Source of the DNA: Chara braunii
Taxonomy: Eukaryota > Streptophyta > Charophyceae > Charales > Characeae
NCBI GenBank assembly: GCA_003427395.1
Contig: BFEA01000862.1
Span: 346,994 to 370,852, forward strand
Length of the DNA stretch: 23,859 nt
Direction of reading: 5' to 3'
The first letter of the stretch is position 1. Every line of letters starts with the position of its first letter. The notes beneath the pieces were generated by a model. The model was not told where the DNA came from. It did no database searches and was given only the letters and a program-made list of their open reading frames with translations. Positions 1-9,836 of the stretch are shown here, in pieces. Both the position numbers and the translations under genes were made by a program.

Positions 1-17
1 ACCTCAGGGGCCGACCT

Positions 18-66
18 CAGCGGTCGACCGCTGGCTAAGATTGACCCCACGGTCATGACCGCGGGG
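18..66. repeat. Two adjacent palindromes
   Basis: Positions 18-33 are a perfect 16-bp palindrome (CAGCGGTCGACCGCTG). Positions 45-66 are a 22-bp near-palindrome centred on TCATGA with one mismatched pair. Both share a CGGTC/GACCG core, so the second may be a diverged copy of the first. They lie next to the end of the dispersed repeat that starts near 80. No coding sequence is seen here. Function is unknown; cruciform-forming DNA or the end of a mobile element are both possible. Confidence 0.5.
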
Positions 67-79
67 GATACATAGCCTG

Positions 80-376
80 TATATATATATTTTTTTTAAT
101 CCAATTTTGTTTTTGATTTTTTTAAAATCCTAAAACAAAGTCGGATTCAAAAAAAAAAAAATGGGGTTGTAGGGCTTAAAATTCCTTATTATTTACCTAC
201 TATTTAATTCTGGTAAATTCTCTATTATTTACCTTTGATTTTTTACCTATTATTTGATTCAGGAAAATTCTGGTAAAATCGGGTCCGCGGCGCGGACCAC
301 GTCGGCCGAGGAGGCGGCCGCATATTCGTCCGCCCTCCGAGCTCGGCCCCGCGGATGCGTCCGCGGGTGTTTCATA
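80..376 (-). repeat. Dispersed GC/AT bipartite repeat, copy 1
   Basis: Read on the minus strand, this segment starts with TATGAAACAC, continues into a ~100-bp block rich in TCCGCGG and CGCGGAC words, and then becomes AT-rich (ACCAGAATTTTCCTGAAT, then CCCTACAACCCCA, ending in an AT run). The same order of words appears on the plus strand at 16953-17227, so this is a dispersed repeat family. Copy 1 has an extra internal duplication of an AT-rich TTTACC/CTATTATTT segment (about 182-280) that copy 2 lacks. The right edge falls inside the RNase H region of the Ty3/gypsy remnant, so this copy probably arrived after that element. I see no ORF of its own and no clear target-site duplication. It could be a non-autonomous transposon or a solo terminal piece of a larger one. 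Confidence 0.6.
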
Positions 377-2435
377 GTCAGCGCTCTATATAGGGCGTAG
401 AGCTCGCGCTCATAAGTGGACTTAGCTAGTTTTTGGGATGGCATCTTTTTGCTCATATACTCGATAGGTCCCAACTTGGACCCCCTTTTTCGCAAGGACC
501 GCGCCTATGCCATATTGGCTGGCGTCTGTGGTCACGACAAATGGCTTATCAGGATTAGGAAGTTTAAGAACCTCATAGTGTGTCAGGGCATACTTTCAGT
601 TTCCTGAAGGCCGCCTCACACTCTTCAGTCCACTTCCAAGGGGTGTTCGGTCGAGTTAGATCTGACAATGGGGAAGCTATAGTACTATAGTTCTTCACAA
701 ACGAACAATAGTAGCCCGTTATCCCCAAAAACGATCTGAGCTCAGTAACAGTCTGAGGTCTGGGCCAGTCATGTATGTTGGCCACTTTGGCATCATCCGG
801 CCTCAGTCCATCTGATGAGATTTCATGACCCAAGTACAAGACCTCGGTGCGACCAAACTCCCATTTCTCTAAGTTAACCTTGTACTGGTGTTGTCTTAGG
901 AGACCTAACTCTGTTTTCAAGTGCTCAGTGTGCTCCTCTACTGTCCTACTAAAGATGAGAATATTGTCGAGGTACACGACGATAATCTTGTCTAAGTAGT
1001 CATGAAAAATCATGTTCATCACGTGCTAGAATGTACCAGGTGCATTGCATAGTCCAAAGGGCATCACCACTAACTCGTACAGACCGTACCTGGTCTGAAA
1101 TGTGGTTTTGTGCTGATCCTCGGGCCTAATGGCAATTTAATGGTATCCAGACTTCAGATCTATCTTGGTGAAGTACCGGCATCCCTTCACTTTATCCAAA
1201 AGGTCGTCGATGCGGGGTAGGGGCTCCGCGTTCTTAACGGTGATGGCATTGAGGCGCCTATAGTCAATGCACATCCCCAAGGTACCTCCCTTCTTCGGTA
1301 CGAATAGGACTGGAGCATCGTAAGGAGAGGTACTAGGCCGGATCCATCCCTTCTCTGTGAGCTCCTTAAGCTGGTGGCGAAGCTCATCTAACTCCGCAGG
1401 AGACATCCTATAGATTCGTCCTCTAGGTACCTTACTACCTGGGACAACCTCTATTGCATGGACAACCTCCCTTTCTACCACGTCTGTGGGCTCCTAAAAA
1501 AGGTCTGAATATTGACCGACAATTGATTCTATCTCTGGGGGTGTTTTTACGGTCTCCCTTTTCTCAGAGACAAATACTAAGTACATGCCCTCCTCGCGAT
1601 TCTGCTTATTGTAGTTATAGAAAGATGATGCACGCATGCACCCGTAGTTTTCTATCAGACTGCTAGCTTTGTACTTCGACAATCTAACAGTTCTACCATT
1701 GGGCAATTTATGGATCAACACCTTGCTATCCCAGTCAAACTGAGGTTGCGCGACCTCGAGGTAGTACATGCCTAAGAGCATATGAAAGGGCAGTTCGTCG
1801 TTAACCAGGAAGGAGATCTTATGGCTCACTTCCCCTCCTCCATAGGAGCAGGTGCAGACTACGTCCTTGATATAGTCTTTTACTAACATTTGGTGCTTGT
1901 TGGTCATCGTAGAAGCTACTGTTCTGGTAAGCCGCTGCACTTGGTCCCCTAAGCGCAGTCTATCCACACAAGCACGACTCATGAAGTTTCGTGTAGAGCC
2001 TATGTTTGCGAAGGCGCCAACCTTGTGGCCACCAACATCAATCTCTACCACGAAGTGTTCACCCTTTGGATGTCTACTAATCATCGCCCAAGAGTCCCTG
2101 GGGTCATTCCCTGACCACTCAGTCTCTAACTCTTCTAGGGCCTCAGACACATCTCTCGAACAGAGCGTCGGTGGGTCTGAATGTGTCTGTGGGGCGATAT
2201 GTGGGTCATTAGCCTTGGCCAACGCATGAAGTGGGAAAGGCAACGTTACAACTTCAGCGCGAGTAACAGCGGCTAAAAATCCTACTGGCCCGAGGTGTTT
2301 CCCTGCGAAGTGCTCGCAGAAGCACCGCCAGAGTTCGAAGAAAGTCCCACCACCGTTGGTGAAGCTACTCTCGTCATGACCTTCTTGCCTCGACACGTTC
2401 TGGACGTGTGGCCAAAATTGCCACAGTTCATGCAT
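376..2435 (-). pseudogene. pol: pol remnant of element 1 (protease, RT, partial RNase H)
   Basis: One frame of about 620 codons runs from 2435 to 575. First comes a retropepsin-like domain; its active-site loop reads NIGST where the family has D-x-G-T/S (AAC at 2004-2006), so the catalytic Asp is gone. The reverse transcriptase follows: [18 protein letters not shown], the LPRIDDLLD segment, KIDLKSGYH, and VVYLDNIL, where the second Asp of the YxDD box is Asn (963-965). In-frame stops are TAG 1494, TAA 1137 and TAG 1026. The RT thumb and connection are readable to about 575 (LGHEISSDGLRPD, FLGITGYY). After frame shifts near 575 and 490, RNase H is recognisable (TDASQYGIGAVLA, EYMSKKMPSQKLAKSTYERE) and breaks off after YRAL at the dispersed repeat. 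Function is lost. Confidence 0.88.
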
Positions 2436-4180
2436 GTACCCCTAGCAACGCGGTCACGCCACACCTCGTATTCTAAACCAATCTTCACCCATGCGGGTGT
2501 TCCTTGGTCGCCCTGACCCGTGGACCGTACTACCTTCTTCTTCCCGGTCCCCCTAGCCTTTTCCTTGATGGGTGCTACGACTCCCCCATCCGAAGTCTCA
2601 CTAACCCACCATGCTCTGTCTCTTCTCCCAAGTTTGTGAAGTCGTCAATTTCAGTGGCCTGACCATCATGTTCGACGAACATTAGTTTCCCTTTCTTCTT
2701 CCTGTCTTGGGGGAGTCTCTTTTTCCTACCATCTCTCTGACTCTGATGTGCAGATCCTAATTTTGCCTCTATATCCAGAGCTTTCTTACTAAAAGTAGCA
2801 AAGTTGTGCTGTTCGACATAGGTTTCACCAACCAGCTTGGTCCTTACCTCTGCAGGTAGGCACCTTAGGTAATCCGTCAGGAGAACCTGCTGGTCAAAAC
2901 GCATACCAAGTACCACGAGTAAACGTTCTACGGTGTCCGTTAGCTCTCTAACATTCTTGAACCTGCGGGAACAAAGACTGTTGATTGCATCGGTGGCCTT
3001 CTGAGCCCCTTGCGGGTCGTGCCACCTGTTGTACACGGACCGTACGAAATCTTTCAATGTTTGAGCCTATGCCCAAGCATCGAAGTTTTCATCGTAGCCC
3101 TACTGCTGCACTAAGCCATTCAACAAACGGGCTGCTGACCCCTCTAAAAAGGAGGCAGCCACTACAACTTCCTGCTCTGGCTTGGTAATTTGGTGCCTCA
3201 CATAAGTAGGCACCGTTCTTACCCAAGTATCCAAGTCCTCATCCTTCTTCCTGTTGCCAGAGAAGGGCTTAGGACTCAGCAAGCTGCATAGGCTGCATGG
3301 GCCCAGGGGCTTGCTGCAGCGGCTGCATAGCCACTGAAACAGGTTGTTGCACACTAACCTGGGTCTGGCTTGACAGTGGGACTGTAGTGACCATTGTCGT
3401 AAATGTTACGACTGAGACTCTATGAACTGGACCACTAGTTGCTACTAAACCACCTGGAGGGGGCATGCCAAACATAGGAGAGAAAGATGGCCCTGTGGGT
3501 TGCGGCATCGATGAAGGACCCGCACCCGTAGGGGGAGTTACAGCAAACTGCGGCTGCCTCATCAATGTACGAGGAGCCCGAAGTTCAGCCAAAATTTATT
3601 TCTGGCCTGCCACCAATTTGGCTAGCAATTCCTGGTGGACATTCTGTGTTTCTGCCACTGATAGTAAAGCATGACGCAGCACATGGACAACAGGGTCTAA
3701 TGTCGCCTTATCTAGTTCTTCCAGTCTGCCTAACTCCTACACTCTACTTCCTAGTCTAGCCCTTCTGAGTATGGCTCTTCTTCTCCTCTCTGCTGCTTCG
3801 TCCAACTGCCGCTACAGCTCATCCTGAAGTTCTTCTACCTGTTGGATTTCTAAATCCTCCGGTGTGAGTGGACTCTGCTAGCTCACTTGCAAACCAGCAG
3901 TCTGACTAACTGCACCCGATCCACCCTGCCCTGCTCCTGACGAAGAAGTTTGGAAAGAGGTTTGTGACATGGAGGCGGCGGTAGCCATCGCAGCCGCTAA
4001 GCTGGTTGTTGCATCCCTAATCTTCCTCGCTGCTACCCTCTCCCTTGCTTCCCTTCGTTGTCTCCTTTCCTCCCCAGGAGCTAACTCCTAGAAAGTGATT
4101 GGTTGACTAAGAGCGGTTCTCCGTGTGTTCCTAAGGGGTTGCACTAGCCTTCCCTCTTCCTCACTGTTGTCTTCACTCAT
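2282..4180 (-). pseudogene. gag: gag remnant of element 1 (capsid and CCHC knuckle)
   Basis: The start ATG (4180) opens one frame of about 300 codons to 3272. Its N-terminal third is Arg/Glu-rich with coiled-coil character, and the rest is Pro/Gln/Met-rich. That frame is interrupted by five stops: TAG at 4088, 3878, 3812 and 3737, and TAA at 3596. After a one-base shift near 3271 comes the capsid-like part (PKPFSGNRKKDEDLDTWV, as in many plant gypsy Gag proteins), with TAG codons at 3100 and 3067. Another shift near 2615 leads to a Lys-rich linker and a CX2CX4HX4C zinc knuckle (CMNCGNFGHTSRTC, about 2393-2434) that would bind RNA in the retroelement particle. The product is no longer translatable as one protein. 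The identification rests on order, the knuckle and the capsid motif. Confidence 0.8.
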
Positions 4181-5017
4181 GAGCTACAGTGTATGTGATC
4201 TAAACTAGAATCCACACTAAATCCTACCTTAGCATGACACACAACCGCATATGATACACAACTACTTACGGTCGGCCTGAACAGAAACAGTTAGGTGATG
4301 TAGTTGCAACTAATGTCAGGTCCTACAGGATATATTAAAAAATCTATTTTTTTAGATTACTTTAATACAGATAGCATAACAGCAAAGACCTAGTCTGTCT
4401 ATAGTTGTATGTCAGTTGTTAGACAAGTCCGTAACAACTAAATAATAAAAACAGAAATAGCATCTCCTGTTGGAGATGTACACTGGATGGCGGATTGTCT
4501 AATTATAGCCACTGTGAATTGTTACGGAATCCCTCCTCCCCTTGTATCCTTCTTGAGTAGTCGCTTTGTGTCAACGTTCTGAGCATCTAGTTGAGCAGCG
4601 TGTCTGAAGGTGTGCAATCCGGCCCACCCCTGTGCCCCAAGTCATTGCCGAACTTGCCAGCCCCTGCACATTATTTACCCTCGCATGCAAGTTGAACGAG
4701 CCTTATACACCTGGTTTGATCTAGCTGATCAGGAGCCTTACACACCGGCAGCCGCCAAAATGCCCGCGGCCTATGCCGCGAGTGTCACATAGCCTGAAGG
4801 GGATGAAATCTTGACCTTTGGAGATCATCCATTCAGTGATTTGATGTGTGCATGCCACGTACGACGTTAAGTTAGGGCCTTCCCCTTGTGTGCGGCCCTG
4901 TTTCAGCGAGGGATTGAAATTAGGGTTTTGGAACCATGCGTCCTCATAAATACAAATAAATTGTTCTCGATGTGCGATTGAGAAGCTAACCGCCCTTGAA
5001 TCAAAGATCACGATCAC
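4181..5017. other. Non-coding flank upstream of element 1; small hairpin
   Basis: No gene is recognisable here. On the minus strand this lies upstream of gag and would be expected to hold the leader, primer-binding site and 5' LTR of element 1. I could not identify a convincing tRNA-complementary site or LTR boundary. It contains AT-rich tracts (4330-4450) and a small perfect hairpin, CATCTCC and GGAGATG separated by TGTT (4461-4478). Short ORFs at 4610-4792 (+) and 4721-5017 (-) match nothing I know and are probably chance. Confidence 0.5.
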
Positions 5018-5346
5018 GGTCCAACTGACATTTAGTCAAAATGGACATCTTGTATTTTTTAAACGAAATTGAAAACCGAGTTTTTTGGCCGAAAACTTGT
5101 CAAAATTTGTTGTTCCTGAGGGTCCAGCGTTTTACTGGACCCCCTGGCTGTACATGGACCTAGCTTGAGACCAGGCACCTCCAGGCAGTCCTGCTTGGCA
5201 CCTAGGTCCATGTACAGCCAGGGGGTCCAGCGTTTGTCAAGACCCTTAGGAACAACAAATTTTGATGAGTTTTCGGCCAAAAAACTCGGTTTCAATTTCG
5301 TTCAAAAAATACAAAATGTCCATTTTGACGAAATGGTCGTTGTCCT
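5018..5346. repeat. Long inverted repeat (foldback, ~145-bp arms)
   Basis: The left arm (about 5018-5163) and right arm (about 5199-5346) are reverse complements. Both contain, in mirrored order, TCAAAATGGACAT, TTTTTTGGCCGAAAAC, AAATTTGTTGTTCCT and CCCCCTGGCTGTACATGGA. They are separated by a loop of about 36 nt. Identity looks near 90%, with a short asymmetric block in the middle where one arm has GGTCCAGCGTTTTACT. Transcribed from either strand it would form a long hairpin. It could be a foldback or MITE-type element, or a young inverted-repeat source of small RNAs. No ORF crosses it convincingly, and no target-site duplication is obvious. Confidence 0.8.
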
Positions 5347-6200
5347 CTCTTTTAACCATGCTACTGTAGCTGCATCAACCTCCTCACTTAAGATATCTTA
5401 TTTCGTCAATCACTTCCACTTCCCCGTGGGAGAAAGAGCTTTCGAGGAATAGGTCGTCGTCGAAGCAGTTGTCGAGGAGCGCAGGGATACGGGGCGTGTC
5501 AATCATTGAGGCGGGATTTTGACGAACTGTTTTCTGCAACCTCGTGTTTTTCTGCGCAAGGCCACTTCAGGGGTTGAATCGGGAGCTTCCGCTGGATTAC
5601 ATGGGTGCCCTTGCTTTTCTTGTTTTTCGGAATCAAGGTCGGGGTAATCATGTGACGGTTGGTAGCTGATCGCGCCTTATCAAGCGCGAAAGATAACTGT
5701 TGTCATAGCTTCTTTCTTGTTCTGTTGGGGGAATGAAAATTTTGCCACGATCATCGTGCGGGAAAATCTTTTTGAATTTTCAACTGATGCCGAGCCCCCG
5801 TGGGCTTTCGGAATTTGCTTCGTTTGAAATTTCTTTTTACAATTAGGATTTAGATTATGAATTTGGGTGCATCTCAATTTCTGTTGCACGGCGCTATCGC
5901 TTGCGCACACCTTGCCGCGACAGGATCTATGCTCTGACTTATTCGTGCCTTAATCTTGCGTGAACTGTAATTTTTGTTTTGGCGAGCGTGATTGCAACCG
6001 TAATCCCCTCATTCTTGATATTTTTTGTGGCGCCCCAGCGCGCGCGTACTTCTCCCCTTGTTTTATTGGCTTAAGCGCTGGCATGACTGGATCGATGGGT
6101 GGAGTGAGGCTACGTCCCCCATGCCACGGCTTTGCCATGCAGTCGAAGGCACTTCCTTCCTTCTCCTTCCTTCCCACCCAGGCACAACATCGGGTACGCG
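5347..6200. other. Intergenic, no recognisable gene
   Basis: I see no recognisable protein, RNA gene or strong repeat here. Small ORFs on both strands (for example 5680-5910 and 5950-6405, minus) are low in domain character and overlap each other in several frames, as expected by chance. Base composition is mixed and shifts from AT-rich to GC-richer toward 6100-6200. Confidence 0.4.
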
Positions 6201-6215
6201 CGCACGCATGCATAC

Positions 6216-6625
6216 TATAAATCTCGCAAACGCGATTAACTCCCTCTCTAAGAATTTTGGAGTTAGCACGGTCAAGAGGATCGGATAACGAGCAAGAATT
6301 GGAAGGTGAGTAGGTAGTTGGGCGATCCGACGAGTTGGTGTTGGGTATGCGGGGTTGACGTGGGGGCGCAACGGAATGTGGCGCACGGGCGAACCTGACT
6401 TGCATGCTCGGACCAAGCGGGGTGACAACTTTGTGTGGATGTGCGGCGGCGGACTGCCCGCATGGGGATGTTGCAGAGAGAGAGCGAGAGAGAGAGAGAG
6501 AGAGAGATGGGATGTATTGTGATGGTGTTTCTATTCTACTTTTCTAAGCAATTTTGGTATCCAGCGCAAGTTGCCCTCGTCCTTTCTGGATCGGCATCTC
6601 ATATTTTTCCTTTGTTTCTTCTCAG
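6216..6625 (+). promoter_or_regulatory. Possible TATA box, 5' leader and leader intron
   Basis: TATAAAT at 6216-6222 has the spacing of a plant TATA box to a start site near 6245-6250. Downstream, GGAAG|GTGAGT (donor GT at 6306) resembles a 5' splice site. TTTTCCTTTGTTTCTTCTCAG ends at 6625 after a polypyrimidine run and resembles a 3' splice site, giving a putative 320-nt intron. The (GA)n microsatellite at 6474-6507 would lie inside it. The following exon has only a short ORF (ATG 6632), so no gene is attached. This is a pattern match only, and chance occurrence is quite possible. Confidence 0.25.
6474..6508. repeat. (GA)n microsatellite
   Basis: An almost pure GA dinucleotide tract with a single GC interruption near 6484. 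It is a simple repeat; no function is implied. Confidence 0.9.
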
Positions 6626-6639
6626 AGACTGATGTGTGG

Positions 6640-7815
6640 TTATCTTCCCTACTCCCCATCTCTTTCTTTTTGAATTCGCAAATCTGATTGGTTGGTCATC
6701 TACGATCGAATCTTGTGTGATCTCCCGGCTGATGGCAAAATAATTGTTGCATAAAGATCGTCGACTCCATTTGTTCGTATGTGTGTGTGTGCGTGGAATT
6801 GAATGAACAAATTTTTGGTGTGTTTCTGTTTGTGTATGAATTAGATAAGCATGCTAGATGATTAGATGTCTATCTCACTATATTGATTATCCACCTTGCG
6901 AGCTGCTGGCCTTCCCCCATTTAGGACATGTCTTGTGCACTCACGTGTAGGCCCGATCGAGGACGGTCACCACTTACACGCGTATCTCCGAAACCTGTAC
7001 TCGGCCCAACTTCCTGAATGGCTAGTTTTCCACCCCGACTTGCAGTATGAATATTGAAATTCTCTTTTGTATCACTGACTGCGAGTGTTTGAGGAATCGC
7101 GAATTCGGGGAATATTGGGAACACTCTTGCTTGTGAGTGCGGTCAAGGGCGAAACCCCCAAATTTCCCTTACTTAACCGGGAAAGAACGTCTTTGCGAGT
7201 GGGACATCGATCAGGCCTTGGGACGTATTCCCCATCTCCTCAACTGCCCTAGCCCATACACGTGTCACGTCATCACGGAACCCAGAATCATTATCCAGGG
7301 GACTGAATTCCCTCCCTATCACCGCATCCTACCCTATCACTCCCCAGCCATAGTCCCCTGACGTGCAATCGCTCCTTACAGGCCTCAAGCCCCGTGCTCG
7401 GAGTGTTTGCAGGACCACGAGTACCGAGCCTCCGGCTTCATCCAGCGAACTCGCGCGGAGGAAGAACGACGCGCGCACAAACTTCGATTGAGGTCAGCCG
7501 CGTTGGATTCTGAGACTTGCGACGACCGACGTCGCTAGGTGACCAGCCAGCGGGATAGCCATAGCGTCCTGACGGTGCACCAGATACGAGTCCGACCCAG
7601 ACGACGGAACCAACAGAAGTGGTAGCTCTGCTTCGTGAAGCACAAAACAGGACTCCAATATGTATCTACCCTCCTGCGTTCGCATCCCTGAACTTGCCAG
7701 AGGAAATCTCAGTTCCGACCTGGGACTCCACCCCCACTTTCCTAAAATCCTTGACACACCCCCTTTGCACTTCCAGGCCCACTCACACTTTGACCAGGAA
7801 GTCGCGTCGAGCGTG
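6640..7815. other. Non-coding; expected position of element 2 5' LTR
   Basis: No recognisable gene. Because a primer-binding site lies at 7820, the 5' LTR of element 2 would be expected to end just before it. I could not define the LTR start, and the expected terminal CA before the site is not evident. A frame at about 7380-7540 reads like protein for some 50 residues (CSECLQDHEYRASGF, then Arg/Glu-rich) but ends in a stop and matches no family I can name. A short GT run occurs near 6780. Confidence 0.35.
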
Positions 7816-7819
7816 AGGT

Positions 7820-7831
7820 TGGTATCGGAGT
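7820..7831 (+). other. Primer-binding site resembling tRNA-iMet complement
   Basis: TGGTATCGGAGT differs at two of twelve positions from TGGTATCAGAGC, the usual plant retrotransposon primer-binding site complementary to the 3' end of initiator tRNA-Met. It sits 85 bp before the gag reading frame, as expected for a Ty3/gypsy element. It would prime minus-strand DNA synthesis in an intact copy. Confidence 0.65.
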
Positions 7832-7916
7832 TGACACGTGGCAGGCCCATAGATTGTCAATTAGGTAGGATATAAGGAATGATCTGGCGAACAGAGGGCG
7901 TCTTAGGCAGAGGAAC

Positions 7917-9111
7917 GTGCCACGACGTGACCCTATAGTAACCAGAAGTAGATCGGCAGGTCGGCAGGCCGCCAATATGAATGCCAACCCGACACCAACT
8001 GCTTCTGGGGCCCCAGCCCCTCAAGCCCGTGTACATGCGACCCCGCCTTATCTGTACCTTTTTGATCCTGCACATCATCTGGCTGGAGCATGGCTAGCCA
8101 CGCTGCGTGCGCAGCAATACGACAATGACGAAGCTCGGATCAACATCCCCGCCAGGTTGGGAGGGGATGCACACCACTGGTTCAGCAATTACGTTTGGTT
8201 AGATCTCCCGACCTTCGAAAGGGAATTTTTAAACCGATTTGACTATATCCACCCTGAACAGGCCTTCTTCATGATAAAAGATAGAGTCCATAAGCCCCTC
8301 GAATCGGTCACTGAATATCGCAGTAGGTTCTATAGGTTGTTTGTTAAATCAGAACGGGGCGAGGAGGTCAAGAGAGATTTGTTCATTGATGGGCTTCGTG
8401 CAATGAGGGCGAAATAGTGAAAGCAGTTCTCCCCAATCAACCACACCATGCAACAAATCATGGACGCTGTGGAAGAAATGGAGAGAAAGTTTGCCGCTAG
8501 CTTCTTAGAAGGAGAAGCCCATGCCAAGAATGAGATTTCTCAGAATTGGCCAGAGCGAAGGCCGAATTAACCACGGCTCAAAACAAATTTGAGAACATGG
8601 GATTCGTCGTCGGCCCCATCACTTCTCTAGAACAAGTTGTAGCGAAGCGATCGATATCGGACAAAACCACGGGACTGCCTATGATGGTCACACCTACGCC
8701 TCCCCCAGACACCCCCACGACACCAAGTGAATCAAACGTCGTACTGGAGCTAACTTGAACGCTAGTTAGCCTGATGCAAGAAAGCAAGAACGAACAGTGT
8801 GAGCATAATGCCTGGATAGAATCTCTGATGAGATCGATGCACCCTATTGTCGTTTGAGCGGCGCCTATAGCACAAGGAGCAGCCCCGCTCAAGCTATGGG
8901 TGGTGTGGCGGCTAACCTAGGCGTTTGTTACACGTGTCACCAGCCCGGCCACCTAGCCAGAGACTGCCCCAACCGTCCGATGCAAGTCCGGGTGGGAGCA
9001 GCCCCTGTGGCAGCGGCACCAGTGGCCAACGGACCAAGAAGGGTGGGCATGATGGTGGAGGAGATAGAAGGAGAAGGGAGTGCGATAGCTACCACCGAGG
9101 AGATTGCATAA
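7917..9111 (+). pseudogene. gag: gag remnant of element 2
   Basis: The first part (7917-8417) has a short Arg/Ala/Pro-rich N-terminus, then a capsid-like core (ARLGGDAHHWFSNYVW, FEREFLNRF, SVTEYRSRFYRL), consistent with plant retrotransposon Gag. It ends in adjacent TAG and TGA codons. The frame then shifts to a Glu/Met/Ala-rich helical segment (DAVEEMERKFAASFLEGEAHAK) and another shift near 8540 gives LARAKAELTTAQNKFENMGF. After TGA at 8756 and 8855, a further shift reaches the CCHC knuckle CYTCHQPGHLARDC (8926-8967), followed by an Ala/Val-rich tail ending at 9111. The Gag shell and RNA-binding roles are lost because of the breaks. Confidence 0.75.
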
Positions 9112-9441
9112 CTTATCCCGCTCGATCAGTACATCTCGCTGGGCTACCCAGGATTGGGAATGATCGGAACCATCCGCCCAGCAAACGAGAGAAACTGAAG
9201 TCCTGAACATCATCCGAGCCCTAGATCATTGAATCCTCGTACCCATTAGACACCTGCTGTCCATATCAGAACATGCGAATGAACGAATGTTGCAGCATTG
9301 CAAGCCGAATCGGAAAAGGTTTGCCCTTGCTAAGCAAGCAGCCATCAAAGGGAAAGCCCCGGTCTGTGAAGACAAGCCCGATGTCCCCCCAGCACCTCGG
9401 ACCTGATACGATTAGGACAAATCTGAAAACACGATAATTTT

Positions 9442-9765
9442 TTGCACTTTAAGGTCATTTCGTGGAAGTCCGCGGAATGCGATATAGAAGTTTGGGTAAA
9501 TTTGTACAATGTTATTATCGACTTAGGGGTCGCAATCCTAACCATTTCCTTGAGGTTCGGGGAACGGGCAGGAAGAAGAAAGGATTTGATCCCGTTAGCG
9601 GAAGAAGATCACTTTGTCTCCGTCGATGAGGAAAAGATCAAGGTGGTGGGAAGGATGACGAATATTGCGTCTCAACTAGGAAAAGTTCACTCATTGGGGG
9701 ATGGCGTGGTATTAAACGTAAATACGTACGATGTCCTCTTGGGATTACCAGCCTTACCGCACTAA
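9442..9765 (+). pseudogene. Aspartic protease remnant of element 2
   Basis: A retropepsin-like segment begins with FKVISWKSAECDIEVWV and reaches IIDLGVAILTIS, the active-site loop position. The Asp is kept, but the Ser/Thr that normally follows it is Leu (GAC TTA GGG). The end (VNTYDVLLGLPAL) resembles the usual closing V.L.YDVILG.PWL-like motif of gypsy proteases. An in-frame TAA after the final PH (9763-9765) closes the piece. It would process the Gag-Pol polyprotein in an intact element. The stretch from 9112 to 9441 before it shows no clear domain. Confidence 0.7.
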
Positions 9766-9836
9766 GAGTCAATCTAGATTTTGAGAGGCGGTCAATTATT
9801 CTTCGAAATACGGGCGAAAAACCGTACGCCGTCCCG

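Larger units (their letters stand above)
376..4180 (-). mobile_element. Decayed Ty3/gypsy retrotransposon (element 1)
   Basis: The minus strand carries the Ty3/gypsy order gag, CCHC knuckle, aspartic protease, reverse transcriptase, start of RNase H. It runs from an ATG at 4178-4180 to 376, where the dispersed repeat interrupts RNase H. No integrase or chromodomain is in the window and I could not find paired LTRs. The element is inactive: it has frameshifts near 3271, 2615, 2285, 575 and 490, ten in-frame TAG/TAA codons, and substitutions in the protease and RT active sites. Long stretches are still clearly readable, so decay is moderate. It belongs to the Metaviridae type of plant retrotransposon; the lineage within it cannot be settled by eye. 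Confidence 0.9.

Noticed and set aside
1026-4090. A functional gag-pol translated with UAG/UAA as Gln
   Set aside because: The frames also contain indels and the protease and RT active-site Asp codons are lost, so decay by mutation is the simpler reading; kept only as a testable alternative.
5950-6463. Overlapping minus-strand ORFs of 63-151 codons and plus-strand ORFs
   Set aside because: They are open in several frames on both strands and none has a recognisable motif.
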